NCBI RefSeq assembly: GCF_001494595.1 | Contig: NZ_LN929908.1 | Coordinates: 1,401,716 to 1,465,715, forward strand | Length of the DNA stretch: 64,000 nt | Direction of reading: 5' to 3' | DNA from: Mycobacterium sp. M26 | GTDB lineage: Bacteria > Actinomycetota > Actinomycetes > Mycobacteriales > Mycobacteriaceae | Shown here: positions 39,618 to 50,052 of the stretch, in pieces | Position numbering within the stretch: the first letter of the stretch is position 1 | How the letters are laid out: each line of letters starts with the position of its first letter | Notes under the pieces: model-generated | Database searches by the model: none | The model's input: only the letters and a program-made list of their open reading frames with translations | What the model was told of the DNA's origin: nothing | Made by a program: the position numbers and the translations under genes

Positions 39618-40762
39618 CGTGTGGGCAGTTGAAAGGCCGACCGGGCCGCGATCGTGGCCAGGTGCCGCGTCACGAGTGCTTCGGGCATCAGGACCGTGGC
39701 CCGGCTCAGCACCCCGCTGAGGACAGCAGGCCGCAGGTTCACCATCCGGCCGATCATCCGCGATTCCCGCACCAACGCAGCTACCCGCCGGCGCCGGAAG
39801 GCGGCGTAGGAGGCGAACGCCGCCGGCAGGTCGTCGCACAGCGCCACGAACGCCCCCAGGACTGCGGCGTCCTCGAGTGCCTGGCAGCCACCCTGGCCCA
39901 GATGCGGACGCATCGGGTGCGCCGCATCGCCCACCAGGACCACGGGCCCCGACGCCCACGTCTTCGCGGTCGCCCGGTCATAGAGGTCGTTGCGCAACAC
40001 CACGGCCGGGTCGGTGGCCGCCAGCATCGCCGGAATCGGTGCGGCCCAGGACGCCAGCTTCGCCCGCAGATACGCCAGCTCACCGTCCGGGGCGGTCCGG
40101 CCCTCGGCCACCCGTTCGGTGGCGAACCAGTAGGTGCGACCCGGGCCCATCGGGACGTGGCCCACTTCGGTGCCCGGCCCCATCGTCTCGCCGGCCAGCG
40201 CGGCATCCACCGCCATCGAGGCCACCCCGCGCCATGCGGTGTAGCCGGCGTAGCGGTGGGGCAGCGGACCGTTGAGGTGGCGGGCGATCACCGAACCGGT
40301 GCCGTCAGCGCCGACGACGGCGTCCACGACACGGTGCGACGCATCGTCGAGGTTGAGCCTGACCCCGCCCGGGGTGACCGCGATATCGTGCACCGCCACC
40401 CCGGACACCACCGTGTCCGGAGCCAGGGCGCCGCCGAGCACGTCGCGCAGGGTGGCCCGCTGCAGCACGACCAGCGGCTCGCCGAGCGCCGTCACGATGC
40501 GCTCACCGGACGGCTGACGCAACCAGCGACCGTCACGCCAGCGGATCGCGCCCGCGGTCACCCGGCCACCGGCGGCCCGGACCTGATCGCCGAGTCCGAG
40601 GACGTCGAGCGCCGCGAGGGCATTGGGCCAGATGCTGATGCCGGCTCCCGAACTGGTGTCGGTGCGTTCTTCGATCACCGTGACGGAATGTCCCCGCTGC
40701 TGCAGCGCGACGGCGGTGGCCAGTCCGGCGATACCCGCACCGACGACGGCGATGTCGGCCAT
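39596..40762 (-). CDS. FAD-dependent aromatic monooxygenase-like protein
   Basis: 388 residues of the UbiH/PHBH-type flavoprotein monooxygenase family. The N-terminal dinucleotide fold VVGAGIAGLATAVAL (residues 5-19), the DG motif VVGADGTGS near residue 150 and GDAAHPMRPHLGQGG near residue 275 are present. It hydroxylates an aromatic or polyketide-like substrate using NAD(P)H and oxygen; the substrate is unknown. Confidence 0.88.
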   Translation of the reverse strand: MADIAVVGAGIAGLATAVALQQRGHSVTVIEERTDTSSGAGISIWPNALAALDVLGLGDQVRAAGGRVTAGAIRWRDGRWLRQPSGERIVTALGEPLVVLQRATLRDVLGGALAPDTVVSGVAVHDIAVTPGGVRLNLDDASHRVVDAVVGADGTGSVIARHLNGPLPHRYAGYTAWRGVASMAVDAALAGETMGPGTEVGHVPMGPGRTYWFATERVAEGRTAPDGELAYLRAKLASWAAPIPAMLAATDPAVVLRNDLYDRATAKTWASGPVVLVGDAAHPMRPHLGQGGCQALEDAAVLGAFVALCDDLPAAFASYAAFRRRRVAALVRESRMIGRMVNLRPAVLSGVLSRATVLMPEALVTRHLATIAARSAFQLPTRNDAQSA

Positions 40763-40800
40763 GCCCTCGACCCTAGTGCCGGCTGTGCTACGAACGGGGA

Positions 40801-42828
40801 ATGACCTCAGGTCCTTTCGATGACTTCAGCGATCTCGATGCCTACTTGGCCCTGCCCCGAGTGTCCGGGCTGGCGGTGTCACCCGACGGATCCCGCGTCG
40901 TGACCACTATCGCCGAACTCAGTGCCAAGAAGACCGAGTACGTCAGCGCGGTGTGGGAACTCGACCCGGCCGGAGCGCAGCCGGCGCGACGGCTGACCCG
41001 CGGCGCCAAGGGGGAGTCTGCACCGGCGTTCACTGCCAACGGAGACCTGCTGTTCACCGCGGTCCGGCCCACCGACGAGGACGACAAGCCGCCCGCCGCG
41101 CTGTGGCGTCTTGCCACGGCGGGCGGGGAGGCCGCCCGTCTCGCCGAACTGCCCGGCGGGATCAGCGCCGTGCTGGCGGCGGCCGAGGCGCCGGTGGTCG
41201 TGGCGACCGGGCCGCTGTTGCCCGCTGCGTCGTCCGTCGACGATGACCGGAGGCTGCGCTCGCTGCGCAAGGACAACAAGGTCACCGCGATCCTGCACAG
41301 CGGATATCCGGTGCGGCACTGGGACTCTGACCTCGGCCCCGATCAGACGCATCTGTTCACGGTGGCGCAGGACGGGACGCTGACCGACGTGACCGTGCAG
41401 CCCGGGGCTGCACTCGGCAGCGAGCCGCAGGTGGCCCTGAGCGCCGACGGCAGTTTCGCCATCGCGACGTGGCGGGTGCCGGCACCGCGCGCAGCCCTGC
41501 GATCGGTGCTGGTGCGCATCGACTTGAGTACCGGCGAACGCACCGTGATCGCCGATGACCCCGAGGCTGATCTGGAGAACCCGGCGATCTCGCCGGATGG
41601 CACGGCGCTGGCGTTCACCCGCGAGGCTCTGTCCACCCCGCACGAGGCCCCGCGGATTACGTTGTGTCACACGGTGTTGGGGTTGTCCGGCTGGTCTCAG
41701 CTCGCCCCGGACTGGGACCGTTGGCCGGCGTCGGTGACGTGGACGCGTGACGGCTCTTCACTACTGGTGACCGCCGATGACAACGGCCGGTGCCCGATCT
41801 TCGCCGTCGGCCTCGACGGTGCGGTGCGCCGCCTCACCGACGACGATTTCAGCTATTCCAACGTGATCGCCGCCCCCGGCGGGGTGATCTACGCGCTGCG
41901 CACCTCCTATGCCGCGCCGCCGCACCCGGTCCGCCTCGACGCGGCGGGCGTGACGGTGCTTCCGTGTGTGGAGTTGCCGCAGCTACCGGGGGAGCTCACC
42001 GAGGTGACGGCGAGCGCCGCCGATGGAACCCCGGTGCGGTCCTGGCTGGTGCTGCCGGCACCGGCGGGCAGGAGCGAAGCGACTCGGGGAGATGGTGAGC
42101 CCCATCCTGCGCCGCTGCTGCTCTGGATCCACGGCGGACCGCTGAACAGCTGGAACGTCTGGTCCTGGCGGTGGAACCCCTGGCTGATGGCCGCCCGCGG
42201 CTACGCGGTGCTGCTGCCCGACCCGGCGCTGTCCACTGGCTACGGGCAGGACTTCATCCAGCGCGGCTGGGGAGCCTGGGGAGGGGCGCCGTATGAGGAC
42301 CTGATGGCCGCCGTCGACGCCGCCTGCGCCGATCCGCGGATCGACGCCGAGCGCACCGCGGCGATGGGTGGATCCTTCGGTGGCTACATGGCCAACTGGG
42401 TGGCCGGGCACACCGACCGGTTCCGGGCCATCGTCACCCACGCCAGCCTGTGGGCCCTCGACCAGTTCGGGCCCACCACCGACGGCGCCTACTACTGGGC
42501 ACGTGAGATGACACCGGCCATGGCGCAAGCGAATTCACCGCACCGCTTCGTCGGCCGGATCAACACCCCGATGCTGGTGATCCACGGGGACAAGGACTAC
42601 CGCGTGCCCATCGGTGAAGCGCTTCGGCTGTGGTACGAACTGCTCACCGAATCACGGCTGCCCGCCGCCGACGACGGCACCTCGCCGCACCGGTTCCTCT
42701 ACTTCCCGAGCGAGAACCACTGGGTGCTCGCACCCCAGCACGCCAAGCTCTGGTACCAGGTCGTCACGGCCTTCCTGGCCGAGCACGTGCTGGGCCAGAG
42801 CGTCGCGTTCCCCGACACCGTGGGGTAA
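40801..42828 (+). CDS. S9 family prolyl-oligopeptidase-like peptidase
   Basis: 675 residues: an N-terminal beta-propeller (WD40-like repeats) and a C-terminal alpha/beta-hydrolase domain. The catalytic Ser is in GGSFGGYMANW near residue 525, with the HGGPLNSWN oxyanion region near residue 443 and His in SENHWV near residue 638. It probably cleaves short peptides in the cytoplasm, as no signal peptide is visible. A short gap separates it from the divergent FAD gene. Confidence 0.9.
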   Translation: MTSGPFDDFSDLDAYLALPRVSGLAVSPDGSRVVTTIAELSAKKTEYVSAVWELDPAGAQPARRLTRGAKGESAPAFTANGDLLFTAVRPTDEDDKPPAALWRLATAGGEAARLAELPGGISAVLAAAEAPVVVATGPLLPAASSVDDDRRLRSLRKDNKVTAILHSGYPVRHWDSDLGPDQTHLFTVAQDGTLTDVTVQPGAALGSEPQVALSADGSFAIATWRVPAPRAALRSVLVRIDLSTGERTVIADDPEADLENPAISPDGTALAFTREALSTPHEAPRITLCHTVLGLSGWSQLAPDWDRWPASVTWTRDGSSLLVTADDNGRCPIFAVGLDGAVRRLTDDDFSYSNVIAAPGGVIYALRTSYAAPPHPVRLDAAGVTVLPCVELPQLPGELTEVTASAADGTPVRSWLVLPAPAGRSEATRGDGEPHPAPLLLWIHGGPLNSWNVWSWRWNPWLMAARGYAVLLPDPALSTGYGQDFIQRGWGAWGGAPYEDLMAAVDAACADPRIDAERTAAMGGSFGGYMANWVAGHTDRFRAIVTHASLWALDQFGPTTDGAYYWAREMTPAMAQANSPHRFVGRINTPMLVIHGDKDYRVPIGEALRLWYELLTESRLPAADDGTSPHRFLYFPSENHWVLAPQHAKLWYQVVTAFLAEHVLGQSVAFPDTVG

Positions 42829-42852
42829 CCGCGTCCCGGTAAGTTGGCGGAC

Positions 42853-44109
42853 ATGACCGCAGAGCAGCGTGAATTCGACATCGTTCTGTACGGGGCCACC
42901 GGCTTCGTCGGCAAGCTCACCGCCGAGTACCTGGCGCAGGCCGGCGGGGGTGCCCGTATCGCGCTGGCCGGCCGTTCGCCCGAACGGCTGCTGGCCATCC
43001 GCGAGACGCTCGGCGAGGCGGCGCAGTCCTGGCCGATCCTGACCGCCGACGCCTCATCGCCGTCATCGCTGAACGACATGGCTGCGCGGACCCGCGTCGT
43101 GGTGACCACCGTCGGCCCCTACAGCCGCTACGGCCTGCCGCTGGTGGCTGCCTGCGCGGCCGCCGGTACCGACTACGCCGACCTCACCGGTGAGGCCATG
43201 TTCGTGCGGCAGAGCATCGACGACTACCACAAGGAGGCCATCGACACCGGCGCGCGCATCGTGCACGCCTGCGGATTCGATTCCATCCCTTCGGATATGA
43301 GCGTGTTCGCGCTCTACCGGCGCGCCCAGCAGGACGGTACGGGTGAACTCGGCGACACCAACTTTGTGCTGCGCGGCTTCTCCGGCGGAGTGTCCGGCGG
43401 CACCGTCGCCTCAATGATCGAGGTGTTCCGGGCCTCGTCCAACGACCCCAACACCCGTCGCCTCTTCGAGGACCCGTACACGCTGAGTCAGGACCGGGCC
43501 GCCGAGCCCGAACTGGGTCCGCAGCCCGACCTGCCGTGGCGGCGTGGCCGCGACATCGCACCCGAACTGGCCGGCACCTGGACCACCGGGTTCGCCATGG
43601 CGCTCTACAACACCCGAATCGTGCGGCGCAGCAACGCATTACTGGATTACGCCTATGGCACCAGGTTCCGCTACGCCGAGAACATGAGCGTCGGCTCGTC
43701 GGTGCTGGCGCCGGTGATCTCGGCGGTCGCCACGGCGGCCAACAACGGGGTGGTGGCCTTGGGCAGCCGGTTCTTCCGGCTGCTGCCGCGCCGGCTCGTC
43801 GAGCGGGTGGCGCCCAAGCCCGGCACCGGTCCCAGCGACGAGGCCCGTGAGAAGGGCTACTACCGCGCCGAGACGTACACCACCACGACGGGTGGGGCGC
43901 GTTACGTGGCCACCATCGCCCAGCAGGGCGACCCGGGCTACAAGGCCACCTCGGTGATGCTCGGCGAATGCGGTCTGGCGCTGGCGCTCGACCGTGACAA
44001 GCTCTCGGATCTGCGTGGCGTGCTCACGCCGGCGTCGGCGATGGGCGATGCGCTGATGGCGCGTTTCCCGGCCGCGGGGATCACGCTGGAGACCGCGCGG
44101 CTGAACTGA
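42853..44109 (+). CDS. Saccharopine-dehydrogenase-like / trans-acting enoyl reductase (Rv2449c-like)
   Basis: 418 residues with an N-terminal Rossmann fold (YGATGFVGKLTAEYL, residues 12-26), the VGPYSRYGLPLVAACA motif near residue 90, GFDSIPSD near residue 142, and a conserved C-terminal LALALDRDKLSDLRGVLTPA. The family includes enoyl reductases acting with polyketide synthases in lipid synthesis. Order between rpfE and valS matches Rv2449c. The ATG at 42853 is preferred over TTG at 42844. Confidence 0.85.
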   Translation: MTAEQREFDIVLYGATGFVGKLTAEYLAQAGGGARIALAGRSPERLLAIRETLGEAAQSWPILTADASSPSSLNDMAARTRVVVTTVGPYSRYGLPLVAACAAAGTDYADLTGEAMFVRQSIDDYHKEAIDTGARIVHACGFDSIPSDMSVFALYRRAQQDGTGELGDTNFVLRGFSGGVSGGTVASMIEVFRASSNDPNTRRLFEDPYTLSQDRAAEPELGPQPDLPWRRGRDIAPELAGTWTTGFAMALYNTRIVRRSNALLDYAYGTRFRYAENMSVGSSVLAPVISAVATAANNGVVALGSRFFRLLPRRLVERVAPKPGTGPSDEAREKGYYRAETYTTTTGGARYVATIAQQGDPGYKATSVMLGECGLALALDRDKLSDLRGVLTPASAMGDALMARFPAAGITLETARLN

Positions 44110-44204
44110 TTTTTCTGTGAGCGGAACTGGTGACCGCGAAGGTCGGCTCGACTAGTGTCGGCTCCGATCACCGCAAACATTCGTCTCGAAGGTGGAACCT
44201 CATC

Positions 44205-44816
44205 ATGGCCGGTCTCGAAGACCTCTACAACCAGATCCCCGTGGCGGACATCGCCAGCAAGCTCGGCGCGGACCAGGGTGAGGTGAGCCAGGCGATCCAG
44301 ACTCTGGTGCCCACACTGCTCGGCAGCATCCAGCACAACGTCGTCTCCGACGACATCGACTCCAGCACGCTGGAGTCCACCATCACCGAGACGGCCACCA
44401 GTGGCCTGCTCGACGGCGGCGTGAATGTCGACCAGGTCGACACCGGCCAGGGCGAGGCGATCGTCTCGCGCATCTTCGGCGGTAATGACACCAACCAGGT
44501 GGCCTCGGCGCTGGCCGGTGGCGGTGCCGGCGGCAACGACCTGATCAAGAAGCTGCTGCCCATCCTGGCCCCGATCGTGATCGCCTACATCGGCAAGCAG
44601 TTCTCCGGTGGCCAGGCCGCTGGTGGCGCGTCCACTCAGGCGGCCTCCTCGGGCGGCGGTCTCGGTGATCTGCTCGGCGGCATCCTCGGTGGTGCGACCG
44701 GCGGCGGTGGCGGTGGCAACAACGCGCTGGGCAGCATCCTGGGCAGCGTTCTCGGCGGCAAGCAGGGTGGCGCGATCGGCGACATCCTGGGTGGCCTGCT
44801 GGGCGGGAAGCGGTAG
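44205..44816 (+). CDS. DUF937 domain protein
   Basis: 203 residues. A helical DUF937 domain (DLYNQIPVADIASKLG near the N-terminus, VPTLLGSIQHNV near residue 35) is followed by a Gly/Leu/Ile-rich tail with repeated LGGILGG and LGSILGS units. Reported DUF937 proteins include YidB-like ones of unclear role. An AGGTGG precedes the ATG. No assigned function. Confidence 0.75.
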   Translation: MAGLEDLYNQIPVADIASKLGADQGEVSQAIQTLVPTLLGSIQHNVVSDDIDSSTLESTITETATSGLLDGGVNVDQVDTGQGEAIVSRIFGGNDTNQVASALAGGGAGGNDLIKKLLPILAPIVIAYIGKQFSGGQAAGGASTQAASSGGGLGDLLGGILGGATGGGGGGNNALGSILGSVLGGKQGGAIGDILGGLLGGKR

Positions 44817-44865
44817 ACCCCGCACCGCCCGACAAGCTGCTGGCGCCCGTTCCTAGAATTGACGG

Positions 44866-47532
44866 GTGACTACCACTCCTGACTCTCGTGCCGAGGCCCT
44901 GCCCAAGTCGTGGGAGCCGGGAGCGGTAGAGCAGCAGATCTATCAGCGCTGGGTGGACGCCGGCTACTTCACCGCCGACGCCACCAGCGAGAAGCCTCCT
45001 TACTCGATCGTGCTGCCGCCGCCGAACGTGACCGGCAGCCTGCACATGGGTCACGCGCTCGACCACACGTTGATGGACGCGTTGACCCGCCGTAAGCGGA
45101 TGCAGGGCTTCGAGGTGCTGTGGTTGCCGGGCATGGACCACGCCGGCATCGCGACCCAGACCGTGGTGGAAAAGCAGATCGCGGTCGACGGCAAGACCAA
45201 AGAGGACTTCGGCCGCGAGCTGTTCGTGCAGAAGGTCTGGGACTGGAAGCACGAGTCGGGCGGCACCATCGGCGGGCAGATGCGCCGTCTGGGCGACGGG
45301 GTGGACTGGAGCCGCGACCGCTTCACCATGGACGAGGGCCTGTCCCGGGCGGTGCGCACGATCTTCAAGCGGCTCTACGACGCCGGGCTGATCTACCAGG
45401 CCGAGCGACTGGTCAACTGGTCGCCGGTGCTCGAGACGGCCATCTCCGACCTCGAGGTCAAGTACGAGGACGTCGAGGGCGAGCTGGTGTCCTTCCGGTA
45501 CGGCTCGATGAACGATGCCGAGCCCCATATCGTCGTGGCCACCACCCGGATCGAGACGATGCTCGGTGATACCGCGATCGCGGTGCACCCCGATGACGAG
45601 CGCTACCGCCACCTGGTCGGCTCCACACTGCCGCACCCGTTCCTCGATCGCGAGATCGTGATCGTCGCCGACGGGCATGTCGATCCTGAATTCGGCACCG
45701 GCGCAGTGAAAGTCACCCCCGCCCACGACCCGAACGACTTCGAGATCGGCCTGCGGCACAACCTGCCGATGCCCTCGATCATGGACACCAAGGGCCGGAT
45801 CGCTGACACCGGAACGCAGTTCGACGGGATGGACCGGTTCGAGGCGCGGGTCAAGGTGCGTGAGGCACTGGCCGCCGAAGGCCGCATCATCGCCGAGAAG
45901 CGGCCGTATCTGCACAGCGTCGGACACTCCGAGCGCAGCGGTGAGCCCATCGAGCCGCGGCTGAGCCTGCAGTGGTGGGTCAAGGTGGAGTCGATGGCCA
46001 AGGCCGCCGGCGACGCCGTGCGAAACGGCGATATCGTCATCCACCCCAAGAGCCTGGAACCGCGCTGGTTCGCCTGGGTCGACGATATGCACGACTGGTG
46101 CATCTCGCGTCAACTGTGGTGGGGCCACCGCATCCCGATCTGGCACGGGCCGGATGGTGAGACGGTGTGCGTCGGCCCCGACGAGACCCCGCCGGAGGGC
46201 TGGGAACAGGATCCCGACGTCCTGGACACGTGGTTCTCCTCGGCGCTGTGGCCGTTCTCCACGATGGGCTGGCCGGACCGCACCCCGGAGCTGGAAAAGT
46301 TCTATCCGACAAGCGTTCTGGTCACCGGTTACGACATCCTGTTCTTCTGGGTGGCCCGGATGGTGATGTTCGGGACGTTCGTCTCCGGTGACGACACGAT
46401 CACCAACGGCGGCGCCCGCGGCCCGCAGGTGCCGTTCGAGAACGTCTTCCTGCACGGCCTGATCCGCGACGAGCACGGCCGCAAGATGAGCAAGTCGCGC
46501 GGCAACGGCATCGACCCGCTGGACTGGGTCGAACTCTTCGGTGCCGATGCGCTGCGGTTCACGCTGGCCCGCGGCGCCAGCCCCGGCGGCGACCTGTCGA
46601 TCGGCGAAGACCACGCGCGGGCGTCGCGCAACTTCGCGACCAAACTGTTCAACGCCACCCGGTTCGCGTTGATGAACGGGGCCGCCCCGGCGCCGCTGCC
46701 CGCCGCCGGTGAGCTGACCGACGCCGACCGCTGGATTCTGGGTCGGCTGGAAGAGGTTCGCGCCGAGGTCGATTCGGCCTTCGACGGCTACGAGTTCAGC
46801 CGGGCGTGCGAATCGCTATACCACTTCGCCTGGGACGAGTTCTGTGACTGGTACCTCGAGTTGGCGAAAGTCCAGATCGCCAGCCAAGAAGGTGGGGCGC
46901 CGGTTTCGCGTACCACCGCGGTGCTGGCGGCGGTGCTCGACGCGCTGCTCAAGCTGCTGCACCCGGTGATGCCGTTCGTCACCGAGACGCTGTGGAAGGC
47001 GCTGACGGGTGAGGAATCTCTGGTGATCGCCGACTGGCCGGCGCCGTCAGGCGTCACGCTGGATCCCGCTGCCGCGCAGCGTATTGCCGATGTGCAGAAG
47101 CTGGTCACCGAGGTGCGCCGGTTCCGCAGCGACCAGGGCCTGGCCGACCGGCAGAAGGTGCCCGCGCGGCTGTCCGGTATCGAGGGAGTAGGTCTGGACG
47201 CCCATGTGCCGGCTGTGACCGCTCTGGCCTGGCTGACCAGCCCGGCCGCCGAGTTCAGCCCGACCGCTCATGTCGAGGTGCGGCTGTCCGGTGGCACCGT
47301 GAACGTCGAACTGGACACCTCCGGGACCGTCGACGTGGCCGCCGAGCGTCGGCGCCTGGAGAAAGACTTGGCTGCCGCGCAGAAGGAATTGGCAGGCACC
47401 ACAGCCAAACTCGACAACGAGGCGTTCCTGGCCAAGGCACCCGACGACGTCGTCGCCAAGATCCGCGGCCGTCAGCAGCTAGCCCGCGAGGAAGTCGACC
47501 GGATCACCGCGCGCCTGGCCGCGCTGGCGTGA
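44866..47532 (+). CDS. valS: Valyl-tRNA synthetase
   Basis: 888-residue class I aminoacyl-tRNA synthetase. The HIGH motif reads HMGH near residue 59-62 and KMSKS is near residue 542, with a CP1 editing domain between. The anticodon-binding region and a C-terminal coiled-coil tail follow. It charges tRNA-Val and removes misactivated Thr. The stop overlaps the folC start by a few bases, so the two are coupled, as in M. tuberculosis. Confidence 0.97.
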   Translation: MTTTPDSRAEALPKSWEPGAVEQQIYQRWVDAGYFTADATSEKPPYSIVLPPPNVTGSLHMGHALDHTLMDALTRRKRMQGFEVLWLPGMDHAGIATQTVVEKQIAVDGKTKEDFGRELFVQKVWDWKHESGGTIGGQMRRLGDGVDWSRDRFTMDEGLSRAVRTIFKRLYDAGLIYQAERLVNWSPVLETAISDLEVKYEDVEGELVSFRYGSMNDAEPHIVVATTRIETMLGDTAIAVHPDDERYRHLVGSTLPHPFLDREIVIVADGHVDPEFGTGAVKVTPAHDPNDFEIGLRHNLPMPSIMDTKGRIADTGTQFDGMDRFEARVKVREALAAEGRIIAEKRPYLHSVGHSERSGEPIEPRLSLQWWVKVESMAKAAGDAVRNGDIVIHPKSLEPRWFAWVDDMHDWCISRQLWWGHRIPIWHGPDGETVCVGPDETPPEGWEQDPDVLDTWFSSALWPFSTMGWPDRTPELEKFYPTSVLVTGYDILFFWVARMVMFGTFVSGDDTITNGGARGPQVPFENVFLHGLIRDEHGRKMSKSRGNGIDPLDWVELFGADALRFTLARGASPGGDLSIGEDHARASRNFATKLFNATRFALMNGAAPAPLPAAGELTDADRWILGRLEEVRAEVDSAFDGYEFSRACESLYHFAWDEFCDWYLELAKVQIASQEGGAPVSRTTAVLAAVLDALLKLLHPVMPFVTETLWKALTGEESLVIADWPAPSGVTLDPAAAQRIADVQKLVTEVRRFRSDQGLADRQKVPARLSGIEGVGLDAHVPAVTALAWLTSPAAEFSPTAHVEVRLSGGTVNVELDTSGTVDVAAERRRLEKDLAAAQKELAGTTAKLDNEAFLAKAPDDVVAKIRGRQQLAREEVDRITARLAALA

Positions 47533-48935
47533 TGAGCGAGCCCACTCCCGACGAGATCGCCGCGCTGCTGCAGGTCGAGCATCTGCTCGACCAGCGCTGG
47601 CCGGAAACCAAACTCGAACCGTCAACGGCCCGGATCTCGGCGCTGATGGAGTTGCTCGGCTCACCACAGCGCAGCTATCCGTGCATCCACGTCGCGGGCA
47701 CCAACGGCAAGACCTCGGTGGTCCGCATGATCGACGCACTGCTGACGGCGTTCCATCAGCGCACCGGCCGCACCACCAGCCCGCATCTGCAGTCGGCGGT
47801 CGAGCGCATCGCCATCGACAACGAACCGATCAGCCCGGCCCGCTACGTCGAGGTCTACCGGGAGATCGAGCCGTTCGTGCAGATGATCGACGCCCAGTCC
47901 GAAGCGGCCGGCGGCCCGGCGATGAGCAAGTTCGAGGTGCTCACCGCGATGGCCTTCGCCGCGTTCGCCGACGCACCGGTCGACATCGCCGTCGTCGAGG
48001 TCGGGATGGGCGGCCGCTGGGACGCCACCAACATCGTCGACGCCCCGGTCGCGGTGATCACCCCGATCGGTCTGGATCACACCGAGTATCTGGGGGAGAC
48101 CCTCGCCGAGATCGCCGCGGAGAAGGCCGGCATCATCAGCGCCCCGCGTGGCGAGCTGGTGCAGACCGACACCGTTGCGGTGATCGGCCGCCAGGACCCG
48201 GCCGCCATGGAGGTGCTGCTGGCCGAGGCGGTTCGCGCGGATGCCGCTGTGGCGCGCGAGGATTCGGAGTTCGCGGTCCGCAGCCGTCAGGTCGCCATCG
48301 GCGGTCAGGTCCTCGAATTGCAGGGCCTCGGCGGGGTGTACTCCGATATCTTCCTGCCGCTGCATGGCGAGCATCAGGCCCACAACGCCGCCGTCGCCCT
48401 GGCCGCGGTGGAGGCGTTCTTCGGCGCCGGTGCGCAACGCCAACTCGATATCGACATCGTGCGGGCGGGGTTCGCCGCAGCCACCAGCCCGGGCCGGCTG
48501 GAGCGGATGCGCAGCGCCCCGACGGTGTTCATCGACGCCGCCCACAACCCCGCGGGCGCGGCCGTCCTGGCGAGCGCGCTGAGCACCGACTTCGATTTCC
48601 GGTTCCTCGTCGGCGTGCTCAGCGTGCTGGGGGACAAGGACGTCACGGGCATCCTGTCGGCGCTGGAGCCGGTGCTCGATCAGGTGGTCGTCACCCACAA
48701 CGGTTCGTCGCGGGCACTGGAGGTCGAGGCGCTGGCCCTGCGGGCCGAGGAGATCTTCGGCCCCGAGCGGGTGGCGCGCGCCGAGACGTTGCCCGACGCC
48801 ATCGAGACGGCCACCGCGCTGGTCGAAGAGTCCGCCGCCGACGGCGACGGATTCTCCGGTGCCGGCATCGTCATCACCGGCTCGGTGGTGACCGCCGGGG
48901 CGGCGCGCACCCTGTTCGGGAAGGACCCGCGATGA
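47532..48935 (+). CDS. folC: Folylpolyglutamate/dihydrofolate synthase
   Basis: 467 residues of the Mur-ligase fold. The ATP-binding loop is [14 protein letters not shown] near residues 56-69, with [13 protein letters not shown] near residue 157 and a C-terminal domain containing DAAHNPAGA near residue 336. It adds glutamates to folates. An in-frame GTG lies three bases earlier. It is coupled to the DUF4233 gene by overlapping ATGA. Confidence 0.95.
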   Translation: MSEPTPDEIAALLQVEHLLDQRWPETKLEPSTARISALMELLGSPQRSYPCIHVAGTNGKTSVVRMIDALLTAFHQRTGRTTSPHLQSAVERIAIDNEPISPARYVEVYREIEPFVQMIDAQSEAAGGPAMSKFEVLTAMAFAAFADAPVDIAVVEVGMGGRWDATNIVDAPVAVITPIGLDHTEYLGETLAEIAAEKAGIISAPRGELVQTDTVAVIGRQDPAAMEVLLAEAVRADAAVAREDSEFAVRSRQVAIGGQVLELQGLGGVYSDIFLPLHGEHQAHNAAVALAAVEAFFGAGAQRQLDIDIVRAGFAAATSPGRLERMRSAPTVFIDAAHNPAGAAVLASALSTDFDFRFLVGVLSVLGDKDVTGILSALEPVLDQVVVTHNGSSRALEVEALALRAEEIFGPERVARAETLPDAIETATALVEESAADGDGFSGAGIVITGSVVTAGAARTLFGKDPR

Positions 48936-49327
48936 CCGACGACACGCCAGTGGCTCCGCCGGATCCCTGGAAGAGCTTCCGCGGCGTCATGGCCGGCACC
49001 CTCATCCTGGAGGCCATCGTCGTGCTGCTCGCCCTGCCCGTGGTGGGCGCGGTGGGCGGCGGCCTGACCGCCTGGTCGACTGCCTATCTGGTCGGTTTCG
49101 CACTGTTCCTGATCCTGCTGGCCGGGGTGCAGGGCAGGCCGTGGGCGATCTGGATGAACCTCGGCGTGCAACTGATCCTGGTCGCCGGGTTCTTCGTCTA
49201 CCCGGCGGTGGGCTTCATCGGCCTGCTGTTCGTGGTGGTCTGGGGCGTGATCGCCTACCTGCGTGCCGAGGTGCTGCGCAGGCAGCGCCGGGGCCTGCTG
49301 CCCGGACAGCAGCAACCCTCCGACTGA
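48932..49327 (+). CDS. DUF4233 membrane protein (Rv2446c-like)
   Basis: 131 residues with four predicted transmembrane helices between about residues 20 and 110 and a short basic cytosolic tail. It overlaps folC by four bases and precedes ndk. This membrane protein is conserved at this position in mycobacteria; no function is known. Confidence 0.85.
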   Translation: MTDDTPVAPPDPWKSFRGVMAGTLILEAIVVLLALPVVGAVGGGLTAWSTAYLVGFALFLILLAGVQGRPWAIWMNLGVQLILVAGFFVYPAVGFIGLLFVVVWGVIAYLRAEVLRRQRRGLLPGQQQPSD

Positions 49328-49344
49328 CGGGTACGCTGTCGGCC

Positions 49345-49755
49345 GTGAGCGAGCGGACACTTGTGCTGATCAAGCCCGACGGTGTGGAACGACGGGTGGT
49401 CGGCGAGATCATCAGCCGTATTGAGCGCAAAGGCCTGACCATCGCAGCCCTGGAGCTCAAGCAGGTCAGCGACGACTTGGCCCGTGCGCACTACGCCGAA
49501 CACGAGGGCAAGCCGTTCTTCGGCTCGTTGCTCGAGTTCATCACCTCTGGCCCGGTCGTGGCCGCGATCCTGGAGGGCCCGCGCGCGGTCGCGGCGTTCC
49601 GCCAGCTCGCCGGTGGCACCGACCCCGTGGAGAAGGCCACCCCGGGCACCATCCGGGGCGATTTCGGCCTGGAGACCCAGTTCAATCTGGTGCACGGATC
49701 GGACTCCCCGGAGTCCGCAGAGCGCGAGATCGCGCTCTGGTTCCCCGCCGTCTGA
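49345..49755 (+). CDS. ndk: Nucleoside diphosphate kinase
   Basis: 136 residues. The phosphorylated His is in the NLVHGSDS motif (residue about 117), preceded by KPDGV near residue 11. It balances NTP pools by transferring phosphate from one NTP to another NDP. GTG start at 49345. Length standard. Confidence 0.96.
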   Translation: MSERTLVLIKPDGVERRVVGEIISRIERKGLTIAALELKQVSDDLARAHYAEHEGKPFFGSLLEFITSGPVVAAILEGPRAVAAFRQLAGGTDPVEKATPGTIRGDFGLETQFNLVHGSDSPESAEREIALWFPAV

Positions 49756-50000
49756 CGACGCGGCGGCGGCCAATGCCGCGCCACTACGTCAGAACTGCCC
49801 CCGCGGTGTGGGATACTGATGACGGATGTGCCCACAAACACATCCGAATGAAGACTTAGACGAGCGCGACCATCGCAGTTTGCGGTGCGGCGCCGACCGT
49901 CCACAGCCGTCATTCAGCCAGGCACCGAGCGCGTTCGCTACGAGCCGTTCGGAGCGAGACCATGACAAGCCCGGGGGAAGTAACCCGGGTACATAGCGGA

Positions 50001-50040
50001 AGCCCTCGCGTGGCCGCGTCGCTGGACGCGCCCGGGGGCT
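50001..50040 (+). promoter_or_regulatory. Structured leader directly before rne
   Basis: Arms AGCCCTCG (50001-50008) and CGGGGGCT (50033-50040), one G-U pair, enclose a 6-bp inner hairpin, CGCGTC-GCTG-GACGCG (50015-50030). It stands 12 bases before the rne start. A structured leader fits the known autoregulation of RNase E mRNA in other bacteria, but is unproven here. Confidence 0.45.
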
Positions 50041-50052
50041 CTAGGAGACTAC

